Shown piece after piece: positions 8,862 through 17,558 of a stretch of DNA of 35,439 nucleotides. How positions within the stretch are numbered: the first letter of the stretch is position 1; each line of letters starts with the position of its first letter. Made by a program: the position numbers and the translations under genes. The notes under the pieces were generated by a model. The model was given only the letters and a program-made list of their open reading frames with translations. It ran no database searches and was not told the origin of the DNA. The DNA comes from Candidatus Kuenenia stuttgartensis (lineage in GTDB: Bacteria; Planctomycetota; Planctomycetia; Isosphaerales; Isosphaeraceae): positions 1-35,439 of the forward strand of contig CAMBEP010000053.1 of the NCBI GenBank assembly GCA_945865635.1. The letters run 5' to 3'.

Positions 8862-9869
8862 TTGAATGATTCCCCGCAACCCCTATCTACGATCGCTCGT
8901 GCCACAGTCGGCAGGCTCGCGCCATCGCCTACAGGTGGGCTCCACCTGGGCAATGCACGCACGTTTCTGCTGGCCTGGCTGCTGGCCCGCCGTCAAATCG
9001 GTAGAATCATCTTTCGAATGGAAGATCTCGACTCCACCAGAGCCATCAAGGAAGCCGCCAGCCAGGCTCTTCTGGACCTCCGCTGGCTCGGCCTCGATTG
9101 GGACGAAGGCCCCGATCTGGGCGGCCCCAGCGCCCCTTACAGCCAGTCGCAGCGAGCCTCAATTTATCAATCCGCACTCAACAGGCTGATAGACCTAAAC
9201 CTGGTCTATCCCTGCACCTGCACCCGTTCTGATGTGGCCCGGGCCGCGTCGGCACCGCATGCCACCGATGCCCAGCCAGCTTATCCCGGCACATGTTCCT
9301 TGCGGCATGCCCAGGAAGCACTTGCGCTTGATGAGCTGGCCAAGCCATTTGCCTGGCGATTTCGATCGGCAGGCCGCACGGTGGCCTGGAACGACCAGAT
9401 CAGGGGCCCCCAATCGCATGATCTGGATAAAATTGGTGGCGACTTCATCGTGGCCCGCTCCGGCTCGGTCTTCGCCTATCAGTTGGCCGTGGTGGTCGAT
9501 GATGCGGCCATGGGTGTAACGCAAGTGGTACGTGGTCATGATCTTATGGATAGCACACCGCGGCAGGTCCTGATACAGCAGGCCTTGGGCCTGGCTCAGC
9601 CCGATTACTGGCATGTGGGGCTTGTGCTGGGGCCTGATGGCCAGCGGCTGGCGAAGCGGGACCAGTCGATAAAGATTTCACAAATCAGGGGTTCAGGTCT
9701 ATTGCCGGGTCAGTTGGTGGCCATATTGGCCAAAAGTTTGGGGTTGGAAATGACCTTGGATGCCTTGGGCTTGTCGCCAGCCGATCTGGTGAATCCGGAT
9801 TGGTCTGAACCGAACTTAAACTGGAGTGATGACTGGATTTGGTCTTCACACAGACTTCATGAAGTTTGA
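8862..9869 (+). CDS. gluQ: Glutamyl-Q tRNA(Asp) synthetase
   Basis: GluQ-RS is a class I synthetase-like enzyme lacking an anticodon-binding domain. It activates glutamate and attaches it to queuosine in tRNA(Asp). The 335-residue length fits this truncated family rather than GltX (about 470). Seen: GRLAPSPTGGLHLGN with the HIGH-type motif at residues 28-31, a FRMEDLDSTR segment, a zinc-site-like CTCTRSD (first cysteine pair) with a following YPGTC, and the KMSKS-type loop LAKRDQS. The only possible start near the conserved N-terminus is TTG 8862 (AGCAGGG upstream), since an in-frame TAA lies at 8841-8843 and no ATG or GTG follows before the catalytic fold. The neighbour downstream is a PRPP synthetase 52 bases away, possibly co-transcribed. 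Confidence 0.93.
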   Translation: MNDSPQPLSTIARATVGRLAPSPTGGLHLGNARTFLLAWLLARRQIGRIIFRMEDLDSTRAIKEAASQALLDLRWLGLDWDEGPDLGGPSAPYSQSQRASIYQSALNRLIDLNLVYPCTCTRSDVARAASAPHATDAQPAYPGTCSLRHAQEALALDELAKPFAWRFRSAGRTVAWNDQIRGPQSHDLDKIGGDFIVARSGSVFAYQLAVVVDDAAMGVTQVVRGHDLMDSTPRQVLIQQALGLAQPDYWHVGLVLGPDGQRLAKRDQSIKISQIRGSGLLPGQLVAILAKSLGLEMTLDALGLSPADLVNPDWSEPNLNWSDDWIWSSHRLHEV

Positions 9870-9921
9870 AGCGGGAGGGTGACCGGATCGGCATCGTTTT
9901 GATAAGATATTTAGAGCGGCA

Positions 9922-10959
9922 ATGATTCCAATGCTGTCCGAGACCCCGATACTGGCCATGGACCAATCCCTGATCTGTTCACCCAAAGAGGTGGACCCCT
10001 ACGGTGAGCTGAAAATCTTTGCCGGTAGCGGCAGTTTTCGTTTGGCAGAGGCCATATGCCGGAAAATTGGTGTGAGTGTGGCTCGCAGCGAGACCAAAAT
10101 CTTTAGCGAGGGCAATATTTTTGTCCGCGTTTTGGAGAATGTCCGGGGCCGCGACGTTTTCATCATTCAGGGCACGGATCGACCGGTCAACGACAACCTT
10201 GTCGAGCTCTGCTTTTGGATCGACGCCCTCAAGCGTGCCAGCGCCACGCAAGTCACGGCCGTCATTCCTTATTTCAGCTATGCCAAGGGCGACAAGAAGG
10301 ACGAGCCACGCGTCTCCATCCGGGCCCGTGTGGTTGCCGACATGCTTGAAGCCGCCGGGGCCGACCGCGTGCTCACCATGGACTTGCACAGCCCTCAAAT
10401 CCAAGGCTTCTTCAAGGTCCCCGTCGATCATCTTTATGCCATGCCTGTGCTGGTCGATGAATTCAAGCGGCGAAATATTCCAGACCTGGTCATTGCCTCG
10501 CCTGATGTCGGTTTCGGCAAGCAGGCCTATCGCTATGCCGAGATGTTCCGGGCACCGGTGGTTATCGGCAACAAAATGCGCGTTGATCATAATGAACAGG
10601 CCGAAGTGCTTGATATCATTGGCAATGTGGAGGGTCGTAATGTCCTTGTTGTGGATGACTTTACAATATCGGGCGGAACCCTGATCGAAATGGCCCGTGC
10701 CTGCAAGGAGCGAGGCGCTTTGGATGTCTACGCCTGTGTCTCCCACGCGGTTTTTGCCAAAAATGCGGCCCAGAAAATCGGTGAAAGCCCGATCAAGGAA
10801 CTGGTCGTGACCGACACCATCCACCACACCGCCGAAAGCCTGCCTCCCAACGCGCGTATCATCAGTGTGGCCAGCCTTTTTGCCAAAGCCATCCTTTCCA
10901 TCCACCGGCGCGAGTCGGTGAGCCGTCTGTTTGAGTCGGAAGAAGAGTCGGCATCCTAA
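9922..10959 (+). CDS. prs: Ribose-phosphate pyrophosphokinase, divergent subfamily
   Basis: PRPP synthetase makes 5-phosphoribosyl diphosphate from ribose 5-phosphate and ATP, the entry to nucleotide, His and Trp synthesis. The 345-residue protein shows the family order: GSGSFRLAEAI near 35-45, GRDVFIIQGTDRPVND near 76-91, the metal-site DLHSPQIQGFF at 154-164, and the PRPP-binding loop VVDDFTISGGT at 243-253. Key loops are unusual. The usual YARQDRK is YAKGDKK (120-126), and the canonical SPDHGGVTRAR catalytic loop is replaced by SPDVGFGKQAYRYA (193-206). It may therefore be a second, specialised PRPP synthetase-like enzyme. Start choices are ATG 9922, 9931 or 9958; all precede the conserved domain. 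Convergent with the permease remnant. Confidence 0.88.
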   Translation: MIPMLSETPILAMDQSLICSPKEVDPYGELKIFAGSGSFRLAEAICRKIGVSVARSETKIFSEGNIFVRVLENVRGRDVFIIQGTDRPVNDNLVELCFWIDALKRASATQVTAVIPYFSYAKGDKKDEPRVSIRARVVADMLEAAGADRVLTMDLHSPQIQGFFKVPVDHLYAMPVLVDEFKRRNIPDLVIASPDVGFGKQAYRYAEMFRAPVVIGNKMRVDHNEQAEVLDIIGNVEGRNVLVVDDFTISGGTLIEMARACKERGALDVYACVSHAVFAKNAAQKIGESPIKELVVTDTIHHTAESLPPNARIISVASLFAKAILSIHRRESVSRLFESEEESAS

Positions 10960-11080
10960 AAACCGGGAAAGCCTGCACCATGACATGCCTGCACAGGTGT
11001 CAATCCAAAGGATTGTGTAAATCTATGGTATAGTGGCTTATGCCCTAATTGGATGCATTCACGGTTCCATTGGCAGACGA

Positions 11081-12247
11081 TCAGTTTGTGCTGCTGGATA
11101 TGGTGGCCGATTTGCCTCGTGGAGGGGCGACTCCGAGCCGGCCGGTACGGCCAACGATCAGCAGGCCGACGCTTTCCGGCAAGTTTCGGGCGATGGACAT
11201 GAGGATGTCGCCCTTGAGCGCTGTCCACATCGATCCACGGCGGGTCACGCCCAGCATGAGCATATCAGCGCTGTGTGTGACGGTGAAGTCGACAATGGCA
11301 TCTGGAATATCGCGGCTGACTCCATAAAGCAATCGCAAGGGTACACCTGCCGATTCGCAATCCATTTTGACTTGTTCAAACAGTTTCAGTGCGGCCGCAT
11401 CTTCATTCAGAGAAATCTGGATCATCGGCCCCAGGGCCTGTACGGCAACGTGCCTGATGTAAAGAAGCTGTAGCTCTGCCTCCCAGGCCTGGCATTCTCG
11501 GATGGCATAATTCATGAGTTCAGGATTGCCCTGGGTGGCCACCATGATCCGATTCTTGGCATTGTAGGAGCCAGCAAAGAGCATTTTTCGGCGAATCCGT
11601 TTGGCGGTTCCCAGTGCATGCTCTTCGTGATGTTCCTCGTCAAACCCCGTGAAAATCCCTTCCCGCTTCTGGACCCTGTCGCTGATGAGTGCAAGGGCCA
11701 AAGCCACACTCGCAGCCATGATGAAGTCCAGGAAATTCGAGACCGAGCCTCTCCCAAATACTGCAACCGAAGGTTTCAGGCCGAGTATCAGAATCATTGA
11801 AATAACGGCTAAAATGGCCCAGGCTGTATATTTTGTACGCCGATTCATCGGGATTTCGACAGATCGGTTCAGGCTGATGGAAATCATCCGGGCCGCCAGG
11901 CCGAGCACCAGTGTGATCAGGGCAAAGCCTCTGGCCTCAGGCTTGATCTGGCAGATGGTGGCTTCGATGCAGATCATCACAAGTGTGATCAATTGCATGA
12001 GCCGGCGCTCAAATATCCGGAGCGGCAGTTTACGGTTTGTAGAAGTCGTGCCCAAATTGATCCCGATGGCACCAACGACGCCTATGGCATATAAGCCCGC
12101 AAGCGCTGTGACATTTGGAAAAACCAGAACCACAATTGCTGGTACAAGGCTGGCGATAGCCAGAGGGAGGATCGGCATTCCGAACTTGTTCAGGCCACTG
12201 AAGAGCTTGGGCAGCTCGCGGTCGCGTGAGAGCATGAACTGGATCAT
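11081..12247 (-). pseudogene. Truncated APC-family permease fused to a universal stress protein domain
   Basis: The frame of 388 residues begins at ATG 12247 inside what is normally the middle of an amino-acid/polyamine/organocation permease. The opening RDRELPKLFSGLNKFGMPILP matches the cytoplasmic loop found after about TM7-8 of such transporters. About six hydrophobic helices follow, then (from about residue 240) a UspA-like alpha/beta domain (NRIMVATQGNPELMNYAI, LYIRHVAVQALGP, SADMLMLGVTRRGS). An in-frame TGA lies 15 codons upstream, and only 155 bases separate the start from the next gene, so the N-terminal half is absent in every frame. Either a deletion left a remnant, or it is a translated half-transporter. 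A run of seven A residues precedes the ATG. The downstream frame is intact, so I call it a candidate pseudogene, not a certain one. Confidence 0.6.
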
Positions 12248-12402
12248 TTTTTTTCGGGTTTTCTCAATATTTCCAGATGGCTTGCGAATAGCTCACCAGT
12301 CAATGGTTAAGCGATCATCCCGTTTTGACAACCAGCCTGCTCCGCTAAACCAAATGTCAGATCACCCGGTTCCCGTCAGAAATTTTCAAGGAGTTTCAAG
12401 CC

Positions 12403-13218
12403 ATGCTCTTTAACCTGATAAAAAAAGCCGCCGTTGTTGCCGTTCTTGGGGGCGTTGGCCTGACGGCCATGAAAGCCACCTCGGCAGGTAGTTATCTCAG
12501 TACCGCAGTTTCCAAGGCCCGACAGGTCGCCAGCGATGCCGTTCCCGTCCAGTTTGAAATTGACCGGGCCCGCCATGAGGTCGATGCCCTCACGCCTGCC
12601 ATTCGTCAACATATCGAACAAATGGCCCGCGCTGAGGAAGATGTCCGGACATTGGAATCGGACATCAGCGAAACCTTGGCAAATCTGGGCAAGCAAAAAA
12701 CGTCGCTTCTGGCGCTTCGCAAACAGGTCGACTCCGGCCAGATCCATCAGGTCAGCGGCTCGGATTCGACCCGGCAGATTCAGGAATCGCTCCGCAATCG
12801 CCTGGAAACGTATAACCGGTGCGAACGCATTCTGGACGAGAAAAAGGCCACTTTAGCCTCTCGTCAGAAGGTGGTCGAGTCTGCCCGCGAGCACCTCACA
12901 GTCATTGCCACACAGAAAAAGGCACTTGAGGCCAAGATTGAAGAAATTGAAGCACGATTGGCTGCCATTGAAGCCTCAAACGCCAAAAATCAGTTTCATT
13001 TCGATGGCTCGGCACTGGCCCGGGCCAGACAATCGGTGGCAGACCTGGACCGACGCCTGAATGTGGTGAGCCGTGTTTCTGAAATGGAAGGCCGGCTGGT
13101 GGAAGATGGCACCCTCGGCCCTCTCCCGGCCCCGTTGGGCGATGTGGCCAAGGAAATTGATGCCAAATTCGGCAGCAAAACCACCGAAACCGTTGCAACT
13201 GGCTCAGCCAAGCTGTAA
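12403..13218 (+). CDS. Coiled-coil protein with N-terminal hydrophobic segment
   Basis: Starts at ATG 12403 with AAGGAG at 12388-12393, nine bases upstream, a strong ribosome site. The 271-residue product has a short hydrophobic N-terminus (KKAAVVAVLGGVGLTAM, about 7-23) that could be a signal or anchor. Long heptad-rich helices follow across about residues 45-240, rich in Glu, Lys, Arg, Ala and Leu (for example EEDVRTLESDISETLANL and QKKALEAKIEEIEARLAAIE). The pattern recalls PspA/IM30-type or other membrane-associated coiled coils, but no diagnostic motif is visible. It stands upstream of the FHA-like gene, separated by a 186-base gap with hairpins, so it may or may not belong to the signalling cluster. 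Confidence 0.8.
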   Translation: MLFNLIKKAAVVAVLGGVGLTAMKATSAGSYLSTAVSKARQVASDAVPVQFEIDRARHEVDALTPAIRQHIEQMARAEEDVRTLESDISETLANLGKQKTSLLALRKQVDSGQIHQVSGSDSTRQIQESLRNRLETYNRCERILDEKKATLASRQKVVESAREHLTVIATQKKALEAKIEEIEARLAAIEASNAKNQFHFDGSALARARQSVADLDRRLNVVSRVSEMEGRLVEDGTLGPLPAPLGDVAKEIDAKFGSKTTETVATGSAKL

Positions 13219-13253
13219 AAAGACGCCCAAAACAGTTCCGCAACCCCAAAAAA

Positions 13254-13317
13254 GGTCATGGCGAAATGACCAGAACGTCCACCGAAAATGGCCTGAAAAG
13301 CTGTTTTCAGGTGGACG
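13254..13317. terminator. Tandem hairpins between coiled-coil and FHA-like genes
   Basis: GGTCAT-GGCGAA-ATGACC (13254-13271) is followed by a two-tier hairpin. The outer stem CGTCCAC (13276-13282) pairs with GTGGACG (13311-13317). The inner stem CCTGAAAA (13292-13299) pairs with TTTTCAGG (13304-13311) around GCTG. No T-run follows, so it could be a factor-dependent terminator, an mRNA stabiliser or a repeat remnant. Confidence 0.45.
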
Positions 13318-13404
13318 CTCTGCTTGCCTGGGGATGGAAGTCGACCGGCGGATATCGGACAATTTAAGATCTAAGCCAGACCTTTCAGCCTGAGGTGACC
13401 GGCA

Positions 13405-14763
13405 ATGTGGCAAACCTGGATCGACAAATGGCGGGCAATGGCCGCAGGCCGATCTGCGACCTCCGACAAGCCGCCCACGACACAGATTGTCCCACACCCG
13501 GACTGGTCGCAATGGCTGGCCGAAGGCCGCTGGGATTCTGCCGCCGTCTGCCTGGAGGACTATAGAAAGCGTTATCAGGATCTGCCTGAACTGACCATCT
13601 TGATGCCCCAATGGCAGGGGCGCCTGGTCGAGTCATTTCTGAGCCGGTCGTGGTCGGACCTTGCCCCTGAATCGGCATTGAGATGGCTGCGGCGGGTGGA
13701 CAGATTCGCAGACCGTGGTCTGTTTGATCCGCGCCTTGAAGCCTTTCGCCAAGTGGCAGATTTGATGTGGGATGCCAGTCGGGCACAGTCCCAGGGCGAT
13801 TGCCGCGCCGCACTTGCAAAACTCGATCAGGCCGAGCGGCAGATGCCCCCATCAGGCAATGGCTCTTGCGATCGGAACCAGGCATTTCGACGTCAATTGA
13901 TCCAAACCCAGGAATTGATCGCCGAGTGGTCCATGCAGATGCGCATTCACAGCGACGATGGCCATCAGGCTCAGGCCCAGGCTCTTGCCCGGCGAATTGC
14001 TGAGATTGCACCTGAGCATCCCGGAGCCTTTTCCGTCCTGCGCATGAAGCGTCAGCCTGTGACCTTGCCGCACGAAATGAGCCCCCCGGGCGATAGCCTC
14101 CGAATGGTGGACAGACCCCCGGAAGTCGCTCTTGAAAAAGCGATTGAATCTGACTTCAACCGTGCAATAACAAATCATCCCGAGACCCACCCGCTTTGGC
14201 AGGTCTCGCTCGATCGGGCAGATTCCTGGCTTCTCACCCGATCCGACAACCTAGCTTTTTCAGCCCTGATCGATTCCCGATTGGCCGATGCCCTGGGCCA
14301 CGATTTCAAGCTCGACCAAGTGCAGCTTCAGCGCGATGAAGAAGGCTGCTGGCTGATTCAGGCCACGGCCGACGTGCTTTGGATCAACTCCAGGCCCGTG
14401 CTCTCAAGCTGCCTGATGGATGGATCCATGGTTCGGTTCGGGAGTGGACCCGAGCTTCGATTTGTCCAGCCGAGAATGGAAACGGGCTCGGCCCGGCTGG
14501 AACGAACCGGCAGGGCATCGCCCGAAGGCCAGAGAGGGCTTGTGCTTATGGGCGAATTACTTGAGGTGGGCCATGGCTCCATGGCCGAAATTCCGCACAG
14601 CGAAATGGTCAGTCCACTGGTGCTGATCAACCGGGCAAGGCAGTTGCTGGCACGCTGTGATTCCGCTTGGTCTGTTAACGGCACAATCGTCGTGGATGAG
14701 GCCCCGATCGAGCCGCCATGCCGAATGAGGCTGAAGGATATAGGCATTTACTGGGAGGTTTGA
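13405..14763 (+). CDS. FHA-like domain protein (likely tandem FHA domains), signalling cluster
   Basis: Starts at ATG 13405 after a strong GAGGTGA site. The 452-residue protein has an N-terminal alpha-helical half (about 1-230) with TPR-like character: helix pairs such as RWDSAAVCLEDYRKRY and DCRAALAKLDQAERQM, then AQALARRIAEIAPEHPGAF. The C-terminal half resembles degenerate forkhead-associated domains: a SWLLTRSDNLAFSALIDS strand region, WLIQATADVLWINSRPV, and LMDGSMVRFGSGPELRFVQP, which matches the xVNGrpv...L.dGD.I.fG..elrF ending of FHA folds. A second similar block follows to the end (LVLMGELLEVGHGS, SAWSVNGTIVV, CRMRLKDIGIYW). FHA domains read phosphothreonine. The adjacent gene is a Ser/Thr kinase 124 bases downstream, which supports a kinase-reader pair. 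The classical GR and SxxH residues are not clear, so binding may be lost. Confidence 0.7.
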   Translation: MWQTWIDKWRAMAAGRSATSDKPPTTQIVPHPDWSQWLAEGRWDSAAVCLEDYRKRYQDLPELTILMPQWQGRLVESFLSRSWSDLAPESALRWLRRVDRFADRGLFDPRLEAFRQVADLMWDASRAQSQGDCRAALAKLDQAERQMPPSGNGSCDRNQAFRRQLIQTQELIAEWSMQMRIHSDDGHQAQAQALARRIAEIAPEHPGAFSVLRMKRQPVTLPHEMSPPGDSLRMVDRPPEVALEKAIESDFNRAITNHPETHPLWQVSLDRADSWLLTRSDNLAFSALIDSRLADALGHDFKLDQVQLQRDEEGCWLIQATADVLWINSRPVLSSCLMDGSMVRFGSGPELRFVQPRMETGSARLERTGRASPEGQRGLVLMGELLEVGHGSMAEIPHSEMVSPLVLINRARQLLARCDSAWSVNGTIVVDEAPIEPPCRMRLKDIGIYWEV

Positions 14764-14887
14764 GTGGGCACTTTTTTGAGCTGACAGAATTTCAGAGAAT
14801 TTCTAGACTAAACAGAAAATCCACTGAATATCGAAACCATTGCAACGAATTATACTGCGGTGAATCACAACGTGAAAGAACCGACAC

Positions 14888-16636
14888 ATGGACCCGAAAT
14901 TGACCATCGACCCGAACCTATCGTTTGGACCCGCCGCACCCGGGCGTTATTACTATCAGGCCGGCGATCGCCCACTGGACGGGCTGACCATCAAGCGTGC
15001 CATTGGCAGAGGCGGGTTTGGAGAGGTCTATTTTGCCGTGACCGATGCCGGAAAGCAGCTTGCCCTGAAGCATATTACAAGATCCGTTGAGGTGGAGCGC
15101 CGGGGCGCTGCCCACTGCATGAACATCAAGAGCCCGAACCTGATCGGCCTGTACGATATCCGGACAAATCCCGAAGGTGCCACCTTCATCCTCATGGAAT
15201 ATGTCCCAGGGCCGACCCTCAAGGAGCTCATTGAACAACACCCCAACGGTATGCCCGAAAAGGATATACGCAGCCTGATGGGGGGGCTGGTGGCGGGTGT
15301 CGCCCAGCTTCATGCGGCAGGCATTGTGCATCGCGACTTGAAGCCGGCCAATGTTTTTGTCGATTCCGGCATTGTGAAAGTAGGCGATTATGGCCTATCC
15401 AAGACCATCACCGAGGTCGATCTGGACCATTCTGTCAGCGTGGGCACATGCCACTATATGGCCCCCGAAATTCGATCGGGCCGCTACGACAAGCCGGTCG
15501 ACACCTATGCCCTGGGCGTGATCCTCTATGAAATGATCCGTGGCCGGCCCCCATTTGAAGGCCAAACCGTGGCCGAGATCCTGATGCGTCACCAATTCGA
15601 TCAGCCTGAGCTGGACCCGATCGAAGCTCGCTATCACTGGATTCTGAAGCAGACCCTCAACAAGAACCCGGCCCTGCGGCCGAAAGACCTCTATGAAATC
15701 TTAAGAGCGCTGGATCATCCCGAAAAAGCCAGAATGGCCCGTAAACGGAATTCCCAACCCGGCCAACCTCTGCCAGGCATTGCCAGTGGGTCGCCTGAAA
15801 TCGAGACTGATTCTGCAAAAATCTGGTTTTCCAGATTGATTCGCGGCGAGGATGCCGTGAAGTTGCACCGGAAGGATCGGATCGATGCATCCACAAGGCT
15901 CAGTGCTGGCCAGGGCCGATGGTCGCGATTGAGCTTGAAGCCGGGCGAGATTCTCTTTGAGGCCCCGCCCTGGCCAAATGACCGGCAGCGGCTTCGCGGG
16001 TTGGTTCGAAGCCTGATCTGGTCTCTGGCAAGCTGCTGGCTGATGGCCGGGCCGATCGGTTTCTTGACCATGGTCAACATGAGCGAAGCCCCAAACCGAA
16101 TCGCCTTCGTGGCGGTCGTTTCAGCCCTTTTGACCAACGCCATGCTGGTGCTGCAACATTTCTGGGAAGGCTGGTCTGTGAGCCTTCGCCAAAAACGACT
16201 GGCCGGCCTGGCGGCTGGCTCGGTGGTCGGTGTGGCCGCCTCGTGCCTGGCCGCCTGGCTGGGTGTCGAGCATCGGCTCGAGACGATGAATCGCCCTTTA
16301 CCGGGTGCGGAAAATGCATTTCGAATGGCATTGGACCAGCACATGCTGAGCTATGCCATGATGGGCGGCCTGAGCCTGGCCATTCCCAAATGGTGGGGCC
16401 TGGTCGATCGCGAAAGGCCTTCCCGCTGGGGTATGAAAAATCTGGTCCGATGGGGCATCTGGGGCCTGATTATCTCCCAAATCTCGTGGTCCTCAAGTCA
16501 GCCTCAACAGCATCTCAGCATGAGCTTCGTTGTGATCGCCGTAACCGGCCTCGTGGCCCAGTTCGCAAGCCCTTGGGATAAAGCTCTGGCCGACTCTGCC
16601 CAAAGCGGCAAGCTCTCACGCAGGCGGGCGGGTTGA
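14888..16636 (+). CDS. Ser/Thr protein kinase with polytopic membrane C-terminus
   Basis: A 582-residue PknB-type (Hanks) kinase. Seen: the glycine loop GRGGFGEVYFA from residue 40, ATP-anchoring Lys in LALKHI at 61, catalytic HRDLKPAN from 148, DYG in place of DFG at 167-169, GTCHYMAPE ending at 194, and DTYALGVILYEMIRGRPPFEG. The catalytic residues are therefore present. After a linker of about 100 residues there are about six hydrophobic segments, including IWSLASCWLMAGPIGFLTMV, IAFVAVVSALLTNAMLVL, AGLAAGSVVGVAASCLAAWL and VVIAVTGLVAQFA. The catalytic domain is then cytoplasmic and the sensor part membrane-embedded, with no large extracellular PASTA-like domain. The start is ATG 14888. The gene lies between an FHA-like protein and an unknown membrane protein, ahead of an ECF sigma factor, all on the same strand. 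Confidence 0.95.
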   Translation: MDPKLTIDPNLSFGPAAPGRYYYQAGDRPLDGLTIKRAIGRGGFGEVYFAVTDAGKQLALKHITRSVEVERRGAAHCMNIKSPNLIGLYDIRTNPEGATFILMEYVPGPTLKELIEQHPNGMPEKDIRSLMGGLVAGVAQLHAAGIVHRDLKPANVFVDSGIVKVGDYGLSKTITEVDLDHSVSVGTCHYMAPEIRSGRYDKPVDTYALGVILYEMIRGRPPFEGQTVAEILMRHQFDQPELDPIEARYHWILKQTLNKNPALRPKDLYEILRALDHPEKARMARKRNSQPGQPLPGIASGSPEIETDSAKIWFSRLIRGEDAVKLHRKDRIDASTRLSAGQGRWSRLSLKPGEILFEAPPWPNDRQRLRGLVRSLIWSLASCWLMAGPIGFLTMVNMSEAPNRIAFVAVVSALLTNAMLVLQHFWEGWSVSLRQKRLAGLAAGSVVGVAASCLAAWLGVEHRLETMNRPLPGAENAFRMALDQHMLSYAMMGGLSLAIPKWWGLVDRERPSRWGMKNLVRWGIWGLIISQISWSSSQPQQHLSMSFVVIAVTGLVAQFASPWDKALADSAQSGKLSRRRAG

Positions 16637-16688
16637 TCGCTGCGCCAAGCGGTCAGGAATTAGGCTGCCGGAATCATTCAAAGGAATC

Positions 16689-17510
16689 ATGAAAATGCTG
16701 ATGCTCATAGGTTTGGGGATTCTTCTGTTCTGGTTTCTGATGCTGCTTGTCAGCCTCGTTTTTCTCATGCTTGCGTTGCTGGTTTGCGCTTTGGTCATTC
16801 AGAAAACCATGAAAATCATTCTCAAGCCCCCCATTCCGAATAGAAATCCCAGGGAATTTCCAAACAGGCGTCCCGCCATTTTTCCTGCCATTTTATTTGT
16901 ACCAATTTGGCTATGCCTATTGGTCGTCTTCAATTGGGCATTCCTTCGAGGGCCCGAAACTCCGCCGAATCCGACGGTTCTCAACAGCCCCCGAATGGTC
17001 ATCAATTCCGTCATCGAAAATCTGACAATGGACCCGCAATTGCGATTCGTGGAATTTGAGTCCCAAAAAACCGAATCGACTCCCTTATTGCAACCGGGGC
17101 GAATCGCTCTGAAAAGCGCTCCTTGTATGGAAAAGGCAAAAGCCCGAATCGAAGTGATCAGCCAGCTCAGGCCTTTACTGGCCAGCCATCTGCATAAATA
17201 CAGGGACTCAGGATTGGTTCAGGAGGCGGCCAACAGACTCGCAGATCAGATCGAGTTCGATGAAAATTATAAAGAGGTGGCCGGTGATCGGTATCCGATT
17301 TACACTGGACGATTGAATGTGACGCTTGACGACCAATTCGATCGCCAGCTCATTCCGCTTCTCAATCGCCGCACAGCCCAGAATCGCTTTGTATGGTTGC
17401 TCAAGGGCTCAATCATGATTATTGCGATGCTGCTTGTGCTTGATCAGGTCTGTCTCGGCCGGTCGTGGTCTCGCGGGCCAAAAACCGATGTCAATCAGGC
17501 CATGGCCTGA
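16689..17510 (+). CDS. Unknown membrane protein of the kinase/sigma cluster
   Basis: The frame begins at ATG 16689; a second ATG at 16695 is better placed relative to AAAGGAA upstream and may be the true start. The 273-residue product opens with a very long hydrophobic stretch (residues about 4-40, one or two helices) and a second helix near 58-80 (IFPAILFVPIWLCLLVVFNWAFL). A soluble middle of ~150 residues contains an amphipathic region (KAKARIEVISQLRPLLASHL) and a short strand pair. A last helix lies near 245-262 (GSIMIIAMLLVLDQVCL). No family is recognised. It follows the kinase by 52 bases and precedes the sigma factor by 48, so co-transcription is likely. A partner or substrate of the kinase is a guess from position. 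Confidence 0.75.
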   Translation: MKMLMLIGLGILLFWFLMLLVSLVFLMLALLVCALVIQKTMKIILKPPIPNRNPREFPNRRPAIFPAILFVPIWLCLLVVFNWAFLRGPETPPNPTVLNSPRMVINSVIENLTMDPQLRFVEFESQKTESTPLLQPGRIALKSAPCMEKAKARIEVISQLRPLLASHLHKYRDSGLVQEAANRLADQIEFDENYKEVAGDRYPIYTGRLNVTLDDQFDRQLIPLLNRRTAQNRFVWLLKGSIMIIAMLLVLDQVCLGRSWSRGPKTDVNQAMA

Positions 17511-17558
17511 GTTTCTACCCCGAAAAAACTGCTTTTTGTGGCTTGATCCGATATAAAA

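Noticed and set aside
9979..10986. 335-codon minus-strand frame opposite the PRPP synthetase
   Set aside because: It is a shadow of prs with no domain pattern.
16001..16020. tRNA-like T-loop string (GGTTCGA) near 16001
   Set aside because: It lies within the kinase coding frame and no cloverleaf can be built around it.
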